From positions 1 through 35,048 of the forward strand of contig SXIK01000128.1 in assembly GCA_005772855.1 (NCBI GenBank): a stretch of DNA of 35,048 bases, written 5' to 3'. The notes beneath the pieces were generated by a model. It ran no database searches. It saw only the letters and a list, made by a program, of their open reading frames with translations, and was not told the origin of the DNA. This DNA comes from Planctomycetia bacterium. Its GTDB lineage: Bacteria; Planctomycetota; UBA8108; SXIK01. This document shows, in pieces, positions 25,437-32,784 of this stretch (position 1 is its first letter; each line of letters begins with the position of its first letter). Made by a program: the position numbers and the translations under genes.

Positions 25437-25441
25437 TCGAC
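25428..25441. promoter_or_regulatory. Palindrome over the -10 box, candidate operator
   Basis: GTCGAT-AA-ATCGAC is a perfect 6-bp inverted repeat with a two-base centre. It overlaps the -10 box of the promoter upstream of the peptidase. Together with the trp dyad it gives two promoters in the window with GTCGA/TCGAC half-sites, although at different spacings (4 and 10 bases). Confidence 0.4.
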
Positions 25442-25524
25442 GGTCCTGCGATCGTATCCACAATCCATTGCGTCAGGCACGATGACATTTCCCGCTGTAG
25501 CCGGGAGCATTTGAAAGAGTTCCC

Positions 25525-26628
25525 ATGCTGGATCCGCGTTACGTCGAGTTGGCCGAGATCATCACAAACCACTCCCTGCGCGTGGAGCCGGGCGAGAAGG
25601 TGCTGGTCGAGGCATTTGACATTCCTCCGGAGTTCACGGCAGCCTTGATCCGCTCCCTGGTCAAGGCGGGCGGGCTCCCCGTCTGCCTCACGAAACAGAA
25701 TCGGGTCCTGCGGGAGCTGTACAGAAACGCAACGGAGGAGCAGATGCGCTTCTGGGGCGAGGTGGAACGATTTCAAATGGAGCAGGTGGCGGGGTACGTG
25801 GGTCTTCGCGGTGCGCACAACTCCACCGAGATGAGCGACGTGCCTCCGGAGAAGCTTGACCTCTTTCAAAAACACCTCTGGCACCACGTGCATGCCGAGG
25901 TCCGCGTGCCACGCACCAAGTGGGTGGTTCTCAGATGGCCGACACCCTCCATGGCGCAACAGGCCAGGATGAGCACGGAGGCCTTTGAGGACTATTACTT
26001 CGGCGTCTGTACGGTCGACTACAAGGCCATGGCGAGGGCGATGACTCCGCTCCGGCAGAGGATGGAGCGCACACGGCGTGTGCACATCAAGGGCCCCGGG
26101 ACTGACCTCCGATTCTCGGTCGAGGGGATTCCAGCCGTGGGGTGCGCAGGAGACAAGAACATCCCGGACGGCGAGATGTTCACGGCCCCCGTGCGAGACT
26201 CGGTCGATGGAACGATCTTCGTCAACACAGCGAGCCTCTATCAGGGGATCGTCTTTCAGGACATCAAGCTCACGTTCAAGAAGGGAAAGATCGTGGAGGC
26301 GACATGCAACTACACGGATCGGCTGAACCGCTTCCTCAACACCGACGAGGGCGCCCGCCACATCGGTGAGTTCTCGCTGGGATTCAACCCCCGTATCCGG
26401 GAGCCAATGCTGGACACTCTCTTCGATGAAAAGATTGCGGGCTCCTTCCACTTCACGCCGGGCCAGGCCTATCCCGAGGCCGACAACGGCAATCGATCCC
26501 AGATCCACTGGGACCTCGTGACGATCCAGAGACCCGAATACGGTGGCGGGGAGATCTGGTTCGACGGCGAGTTGATTCGACGAGATGGGCTCTTCATTAC
26601 CGAGGACTTGAAGGGCCTGAACGGTTGA
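25525..26628 (+). CDS. M29-family metallo-aminopeptidase
   Basis: A 367-residue aminopeptidase of the thermophilic M29 family (AmpS/AmpT/PepS type), a cytoplasmic two-metal exopeptidase that releases N-terminal residues. The expected ligand segments occur in order: NIPDGEMFTAP (Glu), ARHIGEFSLGFNP (Glu), AGSFHFTPGQAYPEA (His) and SQIHWDLV (His and Asp). The N-terminal domain begins LAEIITNHSLRVEPGEKVLVE, typical of the family. It is slightly shorter than the ~410-residue enzymes but complete. It is followed after 13 bp by an amino-acid/dicarboxylate symporter, which suggests a peptide-use unit. The promoter is probably at 25408-25436. Confidence 0.93.
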   Translation: MLDPRYVELAEIITNHSLRVEPGEKVLVEAFDIPPEFTAALIRSLVKAGGLPVCLTKQNRVLRELYRNATEEQMRFWGEVERFQMEQVAGYVGLRGAHNSTEMSDVPPEKLDLFQKHLWHHVHAEVRVPRTKWVVLRWPTPSMAQQARMSTEAFEDYYFGVCTVDYKAMARAMTPLRQRMERTRRVHIKGPGTDLRFSVEGIPAVGCAGDKNIPDGEMFTAPVRDSVDGTIFVNTASLYQGIVFQDIKLTFKKGKIVEATCNYTDRLNRFLNTDEGARHIGEFSLGFNPRIREPMLDTLFDEKIAGSFHFTPGQAYPEADNGNRSQIHWDLVTIQRPEYGGGEIWFDGELIRRDGLFITEDLKGLNG

Positions 26629-26641
26629 TCCGGGACAGTGC

Positions 26642-27958
26642 ATGAAGCGAAACGTCCAACGATGGATCCTGATGGGCCTCGTCTTCGGGCTCGCTTCGGG
26701 CCTCCTTGCAAACTTTCTTGTTGGCAGCAATCCCGAGGCACAGAAGTCGCTCAAGGACGTCGTCGAGAGCTACATTCAGCCAGTCGGAAAGATCTTTCTC
26801 CGCCTCCTCTTCATGACGGTGCTGCCACTCGTCTTCTCCTGCCTCGCGCTAGGGGTGAGCGAGCTTGGCAATCTGCGTGAGCTTGGCCGCATGGGAGTGA
26901 AGACGATCGTCTTCACTCTCCTCCTGAGCGCGACCTCGGTCGGCGTCGGGCTTCTCCTCGTGAACGTAATCCAGCCCGGCAAGGGCATCAGCTCGGAACT
27001 GAAGGATGGCCTCTTCAAGGAGGTCGAGGCGAAGAAGGAGGAGATCTCGCAAAAAGCTGGCGGCGGGCAAGTCTCGAGGCTCGAGTCGCTTGTGAGCTCC
27101 TTCATTCCGCAGAACCCTGTCGCAAGCGCGGTGCGCGCCTTCGACGGGGAGATGCTCTCGTTCATGTTCTTCGCGCTGATCTTCGGAATAGCGCTCGGAG
27201 CCTGCCGCAGCGAACGCACAGGAGCGCTCACCGAGCTCTTGAAAGGTCTCTACGACGTCTCCATGTGGCTTGTGGGATTCGCGCTCGGGCTTGCGCCAGT
27301 TGGAGTCGCGGCGCTCACTTTCTCCATCGCGGCCCTCCTTGGAGGCTCAATCCTACGCACGCTGGGCGCCTACGTGTTGACGGTGCTTCTGGGCCTTGCG
27401 ATCCAGCAGTTTGTCGTCTACTCGCTCGTCCTGCGTGTCGCCTGCGGCGTCAATGCCCTGCGATTCTTCTCCAGCATCCGCCCGGTCATTGTCACTGCTT
27501 TCTCGACAAGCTCATCCAACGCGACGCTCCCCACGACGCTTCATGTAGCCCGCACAAGCCTCGGAATCCCGGCCAAGGTCGCCAATTTTGTGCTGACACT
27601 CGGCTCCACCTTCAACCAGAACGGTACCGCGCTCTTCGAGGGAGTCACGGTTCTCTTCCTCGCGCAACTTTACGGCGTCCACTTGACCCTCGACCAACAA
27701 GTCCAGGTACTCCTCATGTCAGTCCTGGCCGGGGTCGGCACAGCAGGCGTTCCAGGGGGATCGATTCCGCTCATTGTGCCAGTTCTCGTGTCAGTGGGCG
27801 TACCCGGGGAAGGAATCGGGGTGATCCTCGGCGTTGACCGATTCCTCGACATGTGCCGCACCGTGCTGAACGTCACCGGGGACCTTGTGGCCGCCCAATT
27901 CGTGGCAAGAGGCGAGCCGCGAATGGAGCTCAGTGCCAGGGCCGAATCACCACCTTGA
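26642..27958 (+). CDS. Dicarboxylate/amino acid:cation symporter (DAACS, GltP/DctA type)
   Basis: A 438-residue inner-membrane secondary transporter with the glutamate-transporter fold. The hairpin 1 serine motif is STSSSNATLPTT, the TM7 cation/substrate motif is NQNGTALFE, hairpin 2 is GVPGGSIPL and TM8 is DRFLDMCRTVLNVTGD. The Asp and Arg of LDMCRT correspond to GltPh D394 and R397, the Arg that binds the side-chain carboxylate, so an acidic substrate (glutamate, aspartate or a C4-dicarboxylate) is likely. A Cys sits between them where GltPh has Gly. It lies 13 bp after the peptidase. Its 3' end overlaps the convergent dehydrogenase gene by 29 bases. Confidence 0.93.
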   Translation: MKRNVQRWILMGLVFGLASGLLANFLVGSNPEAQKSLKDVVESYIQPVGKIFLRLLFMTVLPLVFSCLALGVSELGNLRELGRMGVKTIVFTLLLSATSVGVGLLLVNVIQPGKGISSELKDGLFKEVEAKKEEISQKAGGGQVSRLESLVSSFIPQNPVASAVRAFDGEMLSFMFFALIFGIALGACRSERTGALTELLKGLYDVSMWLVGFALGLAPVGVAALTFSIAALLGGSILRTLGAYVLTVLLGLAIQQFVVYSLVLRVACGVNALRFFSSIRPVIVTAFSTSSSNATLPTTLHVARTSLGIPAKVANFVLTLGSTFNQNGTALFEGVTVLFLAQLYGVHLTLDQQVQVLLMSVLAGVGTAGVPGGSIPLIVPVLVSVGVPGEGIGVILGVDRFLDMCRTVLNVTGDLVAAQFVARGEPRMELSARAESPP

Positions 27959-28970
27959 GCGCCTCCTTCTGAATCATGCTTCGAAGCGCCAGCTCGAGCT
28001 CCTCGAGCGGGCGTTCAGATGTGAGCAGCGATCGAGCATCGAAGGCCGCGGCGGCGAGCATCTCCAGTGCCCGGGCCATCGTCCGGGGCCGGTGGTGGTA
28101 GACACCCTTGAGCGTGATTTCCGAGTAGTGGATCCGGTACGTGTCAAGCGAGATGGACGTGCCCGGGGCACAGCCCCCAAAGAGATTGACCAGGCCGCCG
28201 GGCCGAACAGAGTCCGCGGCGTCAGACCAAACCTCGCTGACACCAGTGGCGTCAATGGCGCAGTCAAATCCGGCAGGGTCGTGGGCGTGCCGCCGTACCT
28301 CCCGTGCCTGCCCGCCGCCGCGGAGAATCAGCACCGAGCGATCAGCGCCGAGCTTGCGACCGACCTGGAGCCGCCCCTCGTTGGGATCGGCCAGCGCGAC
28401 CGAGTGCCCCGCGGTTCGCAGGGCACCGACAAAGAGCAGCCCGATCGGGCCGCCGCCGTAGACGACCACGTCCGATGATCGGATCAGATCACACGCCTCT
28501 AGCCCGTGCAGCACGCAAGCGAGCGGCTCGGTGAGTGACGCGATCTCGCTTGCGAGGCCGTCGGGGATTCGGTGCGTGTTGCGGTCCACAAATCGACGCG
28601 GCACGAGGAGCATCTCGGCAAACGCCCCGTTCAGATACTGGAGATCCGCGCACAGGTTTTCACGGCCGCGGTGGCAGTAATCGCAGTCGTGGCAAGGCGC
28701 CGAGTTACCGACGACGACACGGTCCCCCACCTTCCAGCGAGAGACGCCCACGCCAACTGCGGCCACTACCCCCGCAAGCTCGTGGCCGAAGGGCGTCGGC
28801 ACCTTGAGCATGCGTGGGTGTCCTCCGCGGCGAAAAACCTTGACGTCGGTGCCGCAGGTCGTCGCTGCCTCTATCCGGACGAGTATTTCACCAGGCCCTG
28901 GTTCGGGAACGGGCACGTGCCGGAGCTCCAGCATCTCCGGCCCCAGAAGATAGACGACTCGCTGGCTCAA
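27930..28970 (-). CDS. Zinc-dependent medium-chain alcohol dehydrogenase (polyol/threonine DH-like), second of a tandem pair
   Basis: A 346-residue MDR-superfamily enzyme. Catalytic zinc ligands are in TTCGTDVK and PFGHELAG, with the Glu in LTEPLACV. The structural zinc knuckle CHDCDYCHRGRENLC is intact. The nucleotide fold is VVYGGGPIGLLF, with Asp in ALADPNEGR suggesting NAD. The overall type is the sorbitol/threonine/galactitol dehydrogenase group; the substrate is unknown. The ATG overlaps the stop of the preceding paralogue by four bases, so the two are co-translated. The 3' end overlaps the convergent symporter by 29 bases. Confidence 0.92.
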   Translation of the reverse strand: MSQRVVYLLGPEMLELRHVPVPEPGPGEILVRIEAATTCGTDVKVFRRGGHPRMLKVPTPFGHELAGVVAAVGVGVSRWKVGDRVVVGNSAPCHDCDYCHRGRENLCADLQYLNGAFAEMLLVPRRFVDRNTHRIPDGLASEIASLTEPLACVLHGLEACDLIRSSDVVVYGGGPIGLLFVGALRTAGHSVALADPNEGRLQVGRKLGADRSVLILRGGGQAREVRRHAHDPAGFDCAIDATGVSEVWSDAADSVRPGGLVNLFGGCAPGTSISLDTYRIHYSEITLKGVYHHRPRTMARALEMLAAAAFDARSLLTSERPLEELELALRSMIQKEALKVVIRPWH

Positions 28971-30049
28971 GGAGACTCCTCCTCGCCCACAAAGAGGACC
29001 TTGAGGGCCTGCCGGCTCCGGACGAGTTCGACACCCTCAGCAAACCGAGAAAGCCCGAGGCGGTGCGTGATGAGAGACGAGGGGTCGAGCACTCCCGCGG
29101 CGATCAGATCAAAGATTCGAGACTGCTCCTCCAGCCCGCCAGAGTAGGAGCCCACCACGCGCCGCTCGTGCTTGAAGAGCTCGTTGAGGTCAAAGTCGGC
29201 TCGCTGACCCTCCGGAGCGTGCGCAAAAAGAACGACAGATCCGCCTTCCCGCGTGATTCCAAGTGCGCTTCGCAGCACTGTTGCCCCCCCCACCGTGTCG
29301 AACACCGCATCGGCACCGAGCCCCCGTGTCGAGTCGTGCACCACCTTCTCCACGCCGCCATCAATGGGTGAGGCGACGGCAAAAGCTCCCATGCGTTCAC
29401 TGATGCCCAGGCGCTCGGGCATCGTGTCGATCAGGATCACTCGCAGGAGAGGCGAAGTCGCACGCAGGACCAGCAGATGAAGAAGCCCCATGCTGCCGGC
29501 GCCCATCACGACGGCGCAGCCGTGCGCACCGCTCGCTCTCCCGCAAGACAACCCCGCGCGATCCATTGCCCGCAACACGCAGGCGGCGGGCTCAAGGAAA
29601 ACAGCAGCCTCGTCGCTCACGCCGTGGGGCACCTTGCGGAGTGCCCGCCGTACAGCGCGGTCTCGGACAATGACAAAGTCGCTGAAGCCGCCAGGTTCGA
29701 GCAGATTCTCGCGAAACTCCGGGCACATCGTCGAGCTCCCTCGTCGGCACAACTCGCAGTCACCGCAAGCCACATGGTGCGGAACAACGATTCGATCACC
29801 GATCTCGAACCCCGCGACGTCGGCTCCCAGAGCCTCCACCGATCCAACAACTTCGTGCCCGAGCACACTACCGGGCGTCGCCGTGTCATTGGTAAGCTTG
29901 AAGACATCCGTCCCACAAAGGCCAGAAACGGACATCCGCACGAGGAGCTCGCCCGCCTCCGGCTGCCGCAGTGCCCGTCGCTCGAGGCGCGTCGATCCTC
30001 TGCCGGCACAGGCAACAACACGTGAAATTCTCGGGTTCGCCGCATTCAT
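28967..30049 (-). CDS. Zinc-dependent medium-chain alcohol dehydrogenase, first of a tandem pair
   Basis: A 360-residue MDR enzyme with the catalytic Cys in GLCGTDVF, GHEVVGSV and the Glu in FLEPAACV. The structural-zinc loop CGDCELCRRGSSTMC and a nucleotide-binding VVMGAGSMGLLHL are present, with Asp in ILIDTMPER favouring NAD. It is clearly a paralogue of the next gene but diverged. The frame runs on upstream to 30208, but ATG 30049 (MNAANPRISRVVA) gives a normal N-terminus. The upstream residues would also overlap the divergent methyltransferase gene. It is probably expressed from the short (~50 bp) region shared with that gene. Confidence 0.9.
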   Translation of the reverse strand: MNAANPRISRVVACAGRGSTRLERRALRQPEAGELLVRMSVSGLCGTDVFKLTNDTATPGSVLGHEVVGSVEALGADVAGFEIGDRIVVPHHVACGDCELCRRGSSTMCPEFRENLLEPGGFSDFVIVRDRAVRRALRKVPHGVSDEAAVFLEPAACVLRAMDRAGLSCGRASGAHGCAVVMGAGSMGLLHLLVLRATSPLLRVILIDTMPERLGISERMGAFAVASPIDGGVEKVVHDSTRGLGADAVFDTVGGATVLRSALGITREGGSVVLFAHAPEGQRADFDLNELFKHERRVVGSYSGGLEEQSRIFDLIAAGVLDPSSLITHRLGLSRFAEGVELVRSRQALKVLFVGEEESP

Positions 30050-30100
30050 GGTGGCTACATTATGCCAGTAGAGGGGTCCATCGAGTATCCTTGCCGCCCG

Positions 30101-31294
30101 ATGAGACGCTCCAGACTTGAAGCAAAGGAAAACGCTCCCACGATTCAGATCGGCGAAGGCCAGGGAATCGGGCGTGAGATCTTTCTCGGTGGCCGCCTTG
30201 CGATCCACTCGCCCCGCGGCGTGCGAGGCGCGGACAGAGCGCTGCTCTCGGCTCTCCCCCTCGAAATGTCAGGCCGTGTGCTTGTGATTGGAACGCGCGA
30301 AGCCATCGCCGCGCTCGCCGTGGCCTCGCTCTGGCCACCAGGCGAGGTGCACATCTTCAACCTCGACTCCTTCGAGCACGAGCGAGCGATCCGAAGCCTC
30401 GGACGCAACCCCTCGCATTCGGTCAGGACGCACCTCGCGGCAGACTTGCCCGAACCCGGAACCTTTGACTGGGTCCTCCTGGCCATCCGGCACACCAGCG
30501 ACGCCATGTTAACTGGCGAGCTTCTCCGACAGGCGCACGGCGCCCTGAAGCCACGAGGTAAGCTTCTCGCGGCCACTGACAACCCCCGCGATCGATGGCT
30601 CCACGAGCGCGTGATGGAGACTTTTGGGGCTGCCACGATCCTTGACCCTGTCGACGACGGCGCCGCATATGTTGCCAGAAAACACTCGAACGAGCTCAGG
30701 CAACGGGACTTCGGGCGGACCTTCGAGGCGACGCTTTTTGGCCAAACGGTCAGGCTATTTACCCGGCCCGGGGTCTTCTCGCACGGAAGGCTCGACGACG
30801 GCGCCCTGGCCCTGTCGGAGGTCACCGAGCTGAAGCCTGGCACCACTTTGCTGGACATGGGTTGCGGCTCGGGGGCCATCGGAATCGCCTCTGCACGCGT
30901 CTCGGAGACAAACCAATCCGTGCTCGTGGACTCCAACACTCGCGCCGTACGCTGCGCGCTCAGGAACGCGGCCGAGAACAATGTCCTCGGCCGCACGCTA
31001 GTGGCCATGTCTCACGACTTCTCTTGCCTGCGAAACCAGGCCTTCGACCTCGTCCTCGCGAACCCTCCTTACTTTGGCGACTGGAGAATCGCGGAGCTGT
31101 TCATCCGGGAAGGCCACCGGGTTCTGCGTCCCGGAGGCAGCCTCTACCTGGTCACAAAGTCAGTGGACGAACCGACCGACATCCTGCGGAGGACATTCGG
31201 CGGCTCGACGCGATCGGAACGCAGAGGCTATTCGGTGTTGCGGTCGCTCAAACGGGATTCTGCCTCTTCCTCCCGAAGTCGAGAGCCGAAGTAG
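30101..31294 (+). CDS. RsmC/RlmG-like class I methyltransferase
   Basis: About 397 residues in two halves. The N-terminal half (to about residue 200) has a weak Rossmann-like core (GRVLVIGTREAIAALAVA) without a clear SAM loop. The C-terminal half is a complete SAM domain with LLDMGCGSGAIGIA, an acidic VLVDSN after strand 2 and the target-amine motif VLANPPYFGDW. This duplicated layout, with a degenerate first copy, is that of the rRNA guanine-N2 methyltransferases RsmC and RlmG, so rRNA modification is likely. NPPY rather than NPPF leaves the target open. ATG 30101 is preferred because ATG 30062 would leave only 12 bp to the divergent dehydrogenase. Neither has a good ribosome-binding site. 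The 3' end overlaps the MauE-like gene by 67 bases. Confidence 0.8.
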   Translation: MRRSRLEAKENAPTIQIGEGQGIGREIFLGGRLAIHSPRGVRGADRALLSALPLEMSGRVLVIGTREAIAALAVASLWPPGEVHIFNLDSFEHERAIRSLGRNPSHSVRTHLAADLPEPGTFDWVLLAIRHTSDAMLTGELLRQAHGALKPRGKLLAATDNPRDRWLHERVMETFGAATILDPVDDGAAYVARKHSNELRQRDFGRTFEATLFGQTVRLFTRPGVFSHGRLDDGALALSEVTELKPGTTLLDMGCGSGAIGIASARVSETNQSVLVDSNTRAVRCALRNAAENNVLGRTLVAMSHDFSCLRNQAFDLVLANPPYFGDWRIAELFIREGHRVLRPGGSLYLVTKSVDEPTDILRRTFGGSTRSERRGYSVLRSLKRDSASSSRSREPK

Positions 31295-31719
31295 ACGATC
31301 GCGGCCAGAGCCACAAACCCGAAGTCAAGCGCGACTTCTCTCTTCATTTTCCAGAACTTCTCGCCCGCCGTCATCGCGAGGCCGCGCGCGTGCGTATCGA
31401 AGCAACCGCAGATGGTCGGGTGACCACGGTAAAGATTGAAGGTCAGGGCCAGGATGAAGAAGCCTGCGAGAAGGCCCACTCCGAGGGCGGCCCCCTTGCG
31501 ACAAATACCAATGATGAGTGCAACGCCAGCGAGGAGCTCAAACCAGGGCAAGTAGATGGCTGCCAGGTTGATAAGCTGCGGCGGAATGAGCTTGTAGTTG
31601 TAGATGATCTTCGCGAAATCCGGTGGATCCAGGATCTTGTGATAGCTGGCGTAGACAAACGCCCCCCCCAGGACGAAGGACGCGATGAGGATGGTCCAGA
31701 AGTTCTTGATCAAGCTCAC
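31228..31719 (-). CDS. MauE/DoxX-family redox-associated membrane protein
   Basis: About 163 residues with four hydrophobic helices and a conserved TICGCF motif (two Cys) after the third, as in MauE/DoxX-type membrane proteins linked to periplasmic thiol redox chemistry. GTG 31719 is chosen: TAAGG (31728-31732) lies eight bases upstream, and the gene then begins ten bases after the rhodanese stop. The longer frame to 31758 would overlap the rhodanese gene by 28 bases. The C-terminal tail is charged and overlaps the convergent methyltransferase. With the periplasmic rhodanese upstream it probably forms a two-gene thiol/sulfur-handling unit, although no substrate is known. Confidence 0.85.
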   Translation of the reverse strand: MSLIKNFWTILIASFVLGGAFVYASYHKILDPPDFAKIIYNYKLIPPQLINLAAIYLPWFELLAGVALIIGICRKGAALGVGLLAGFFILALTFNLYRGHPTICGCFDTHARGLAMTAGEKFWKMKREVALDFGFVALAAIVYFGSRLREEEAESRLSDRNTE

Positions 31720-31729
31720 TGGTTTTGCC

Positions 31730-32440
31730 TTAATTTTTCTGCGGCGGGTTGAAAACACCCGGATCCTTGCCCCGGGCGATCAGATTCTGCTTCTCTCGCG
31801 ACCACTCGGGAAATCCGCCCTGATAAATCATCAGGTTGACGAAGCCAGCGGCCTTGAGCTGAGCGCAAACGAGCTTGGAGTCCTCGCACTCCTTGGAATC
31901 CCCACAGTAGACGACAAGAGGGGCCTCGAGGATCGCTCCTCCTTCGATAAGCTTTGCGATCTTGTCGGTGTAGTCAGCCTCCCAGGGACTGAGTGAAATG
32001 GCCGTCGGGATGTGCCCGTTCTCGTAGTCGCGCGTACGGCGGGCGTCGATGAAAAGCGTTCCGTCGACGAGATTCTGGTAGGCCTCCACGAGTGAGAGCA
32101 TCACATGCGCGCCCGGCGTGGCAGGCGGAACGACGGGAATCGGCGGCGGGTTGAGCGGAGTGGTAGCCAACGGCTTCAAGACGTCACCCGCTGGCGCCTT
32201 GACCGCACCATCAATCGGTGGCTTTGGAGCGATTGGCGGATCCGCAGGCTTCACGGGTGCAGCCGGCGGCGCAGTGGAATCCGCAACAGGTGGCTGCGCC
32301 GTATAGGGGTTGATGTAGAGACGCGCATCAACCCACTGCAAGTATTTCTGGGAATTGCCCGAGTTGGCGACGTTGTGGATCGTCCCTGCGGCCGCCATGA
32401 GCCCAACAAGCACGGCCAGTTGCAAGACAGCATTTCTCAT
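31730..32440 (-). CDS. Membrane-anchored periplasmic rhodanese-domain protein
   Basis: A 236-residue protein with an N-terminal hydrophobic anchor or signal (about 4-20), a Pro/Ala-rich linker (about 48-108) and a C-terminal rhodanese domain (about 112-225). The domain has the usual FIDARRTRDYENGHIPTA segment and an active-site loop VVYCGDSKEC with the sulfur-carrying Cys at 179 and a second Cys at 185, followed by the IYQGGFPEW motif. Rhodaneses move sulfane sulfur or act as thiol switches. The anchor places this one outside the cytoplasm. GGAG eight bases before ATG 32440 is a good ribosome-binding site. The MauE-like membrane protein follows after ten bases. Confidence 0.9.
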   Translation of the reverse strand: MRNAVLQLAVLVGLMAAAGTIHNVANSGNSQKYLQWVDARLYINPYTAQPPVADSTAPPAAPVKPADPPIAPKPPIDGAVKAPAGDVLKPLATTPLNPPPIPVVPPATPGAHVMLSLVEAYQNLVDGTLFIDARRTRDYENGHIPTAISLSPWEADYTDKIAKLIEGGAILEAPLVVYCGDSKECEDSKLVCAQLKAAGFVNLMIYQGGFPEWSREKQNLIARGKDPGVFNPPQKN

Positions 32441-32575
32441 TGCTTCAACTCCGTGAGGTTACCAGCGCACTCCCGAAAGCCGCCCTCGGACTTCCAAAAG
32501 GCGGATTGTTGTACTACTCGCGGCCACGATTGGGACATTTTCACCGGGGCTCACCCACCATCGGCGCAGGAGGCG

Positions 32576-32598
32576 CTTGGCGCTTACTGAGCGCCGAG
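32576..32598. terminator. 9-bp hairpin in the divergent region
   Basis: CTTGGCGCT and AGCGCCGAG form a nine-pair stem (one G-T wobble) with a TACTG loop. There is no T-run. In the rhodanese direction it would be a leader or operator element, because both flanking genes start away from it. Confidence 0.35.
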
Positions 32599-32729
32599 GC
32601 GGCCGGTGCGGGGGAGCTTTTCCTGCTCCTCGAGACGTCTATAAGGTACCACAAAGGTTCCCGGATTCGTAGCCGCGACGAGACTCCTTGCATCGTCTTG
32701 TGAGATCGTGCATTCTGACCGACTGATAA

Positions 32730-32756
32730 CTGTAACGATCGTAACGAAGCTGTAAC
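32730..32756 (+). promoter_or_regulatory. Three GTAAC direct repeats upstream of the Gfo/Idh gene
   Basis: GTAAC occurs at 32732-32736, 32741-32745 and 32752-32756. The first and third are extended to CTGTAAC and are exactly 20 bp apart, two helical turns. Direct repeats with about one-turn spacing are typical of OmpR/PhoB-type response-regulator sites. They end 28 bp before the ATG, which is close. Confidence 0.4.
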
Positions 32757-32784
32757 TTCAATTTGCCAGCAAGGAAGGGTTTCA

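Larger units (their letters stand above)
24753..25524. other. ~770-bp stretch with no convincing conserved gene
   Basis: Between the dehydrogenase and the M29 peptidase no family is recognised. It holds an 8-bp hairpin (24932-24953), a possible 64-residue basic peptide (24976-25170), an 8-bp inverted repeat GGCACCAC/GTGGTGCC with a 13-base loop (25316-25344), and the M29 promoter with its palindrome (25408-25441). Minus-strand frames here include a hydrophobic one and a Cys-rich one, but both continue deep into the antisense of the dehydrogenase. It may be a decayed gene. Confidence 0.6.
32441..32784. other. Divergent intergenic region between rhodanese and Gfo/Idh genes
   Basis: 344 bp without a convincing gene. 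It contains a strong hairpin (32576-32598), a weaker GGAGC/GCTCC stem near 32613-32630 and, close to the oxidoreductase start, three GTAAC direct repeats. No clear consensus promoter was found for either side. Confidence 0.6.

Noticed and set aside
25369-26754. 461-codon minus-strand open frame across the M29 peptidase
   Set aside because: Antisense shadow of a clearly conserved gene in a GC-rich genome. The translation has no recognisable motifs.
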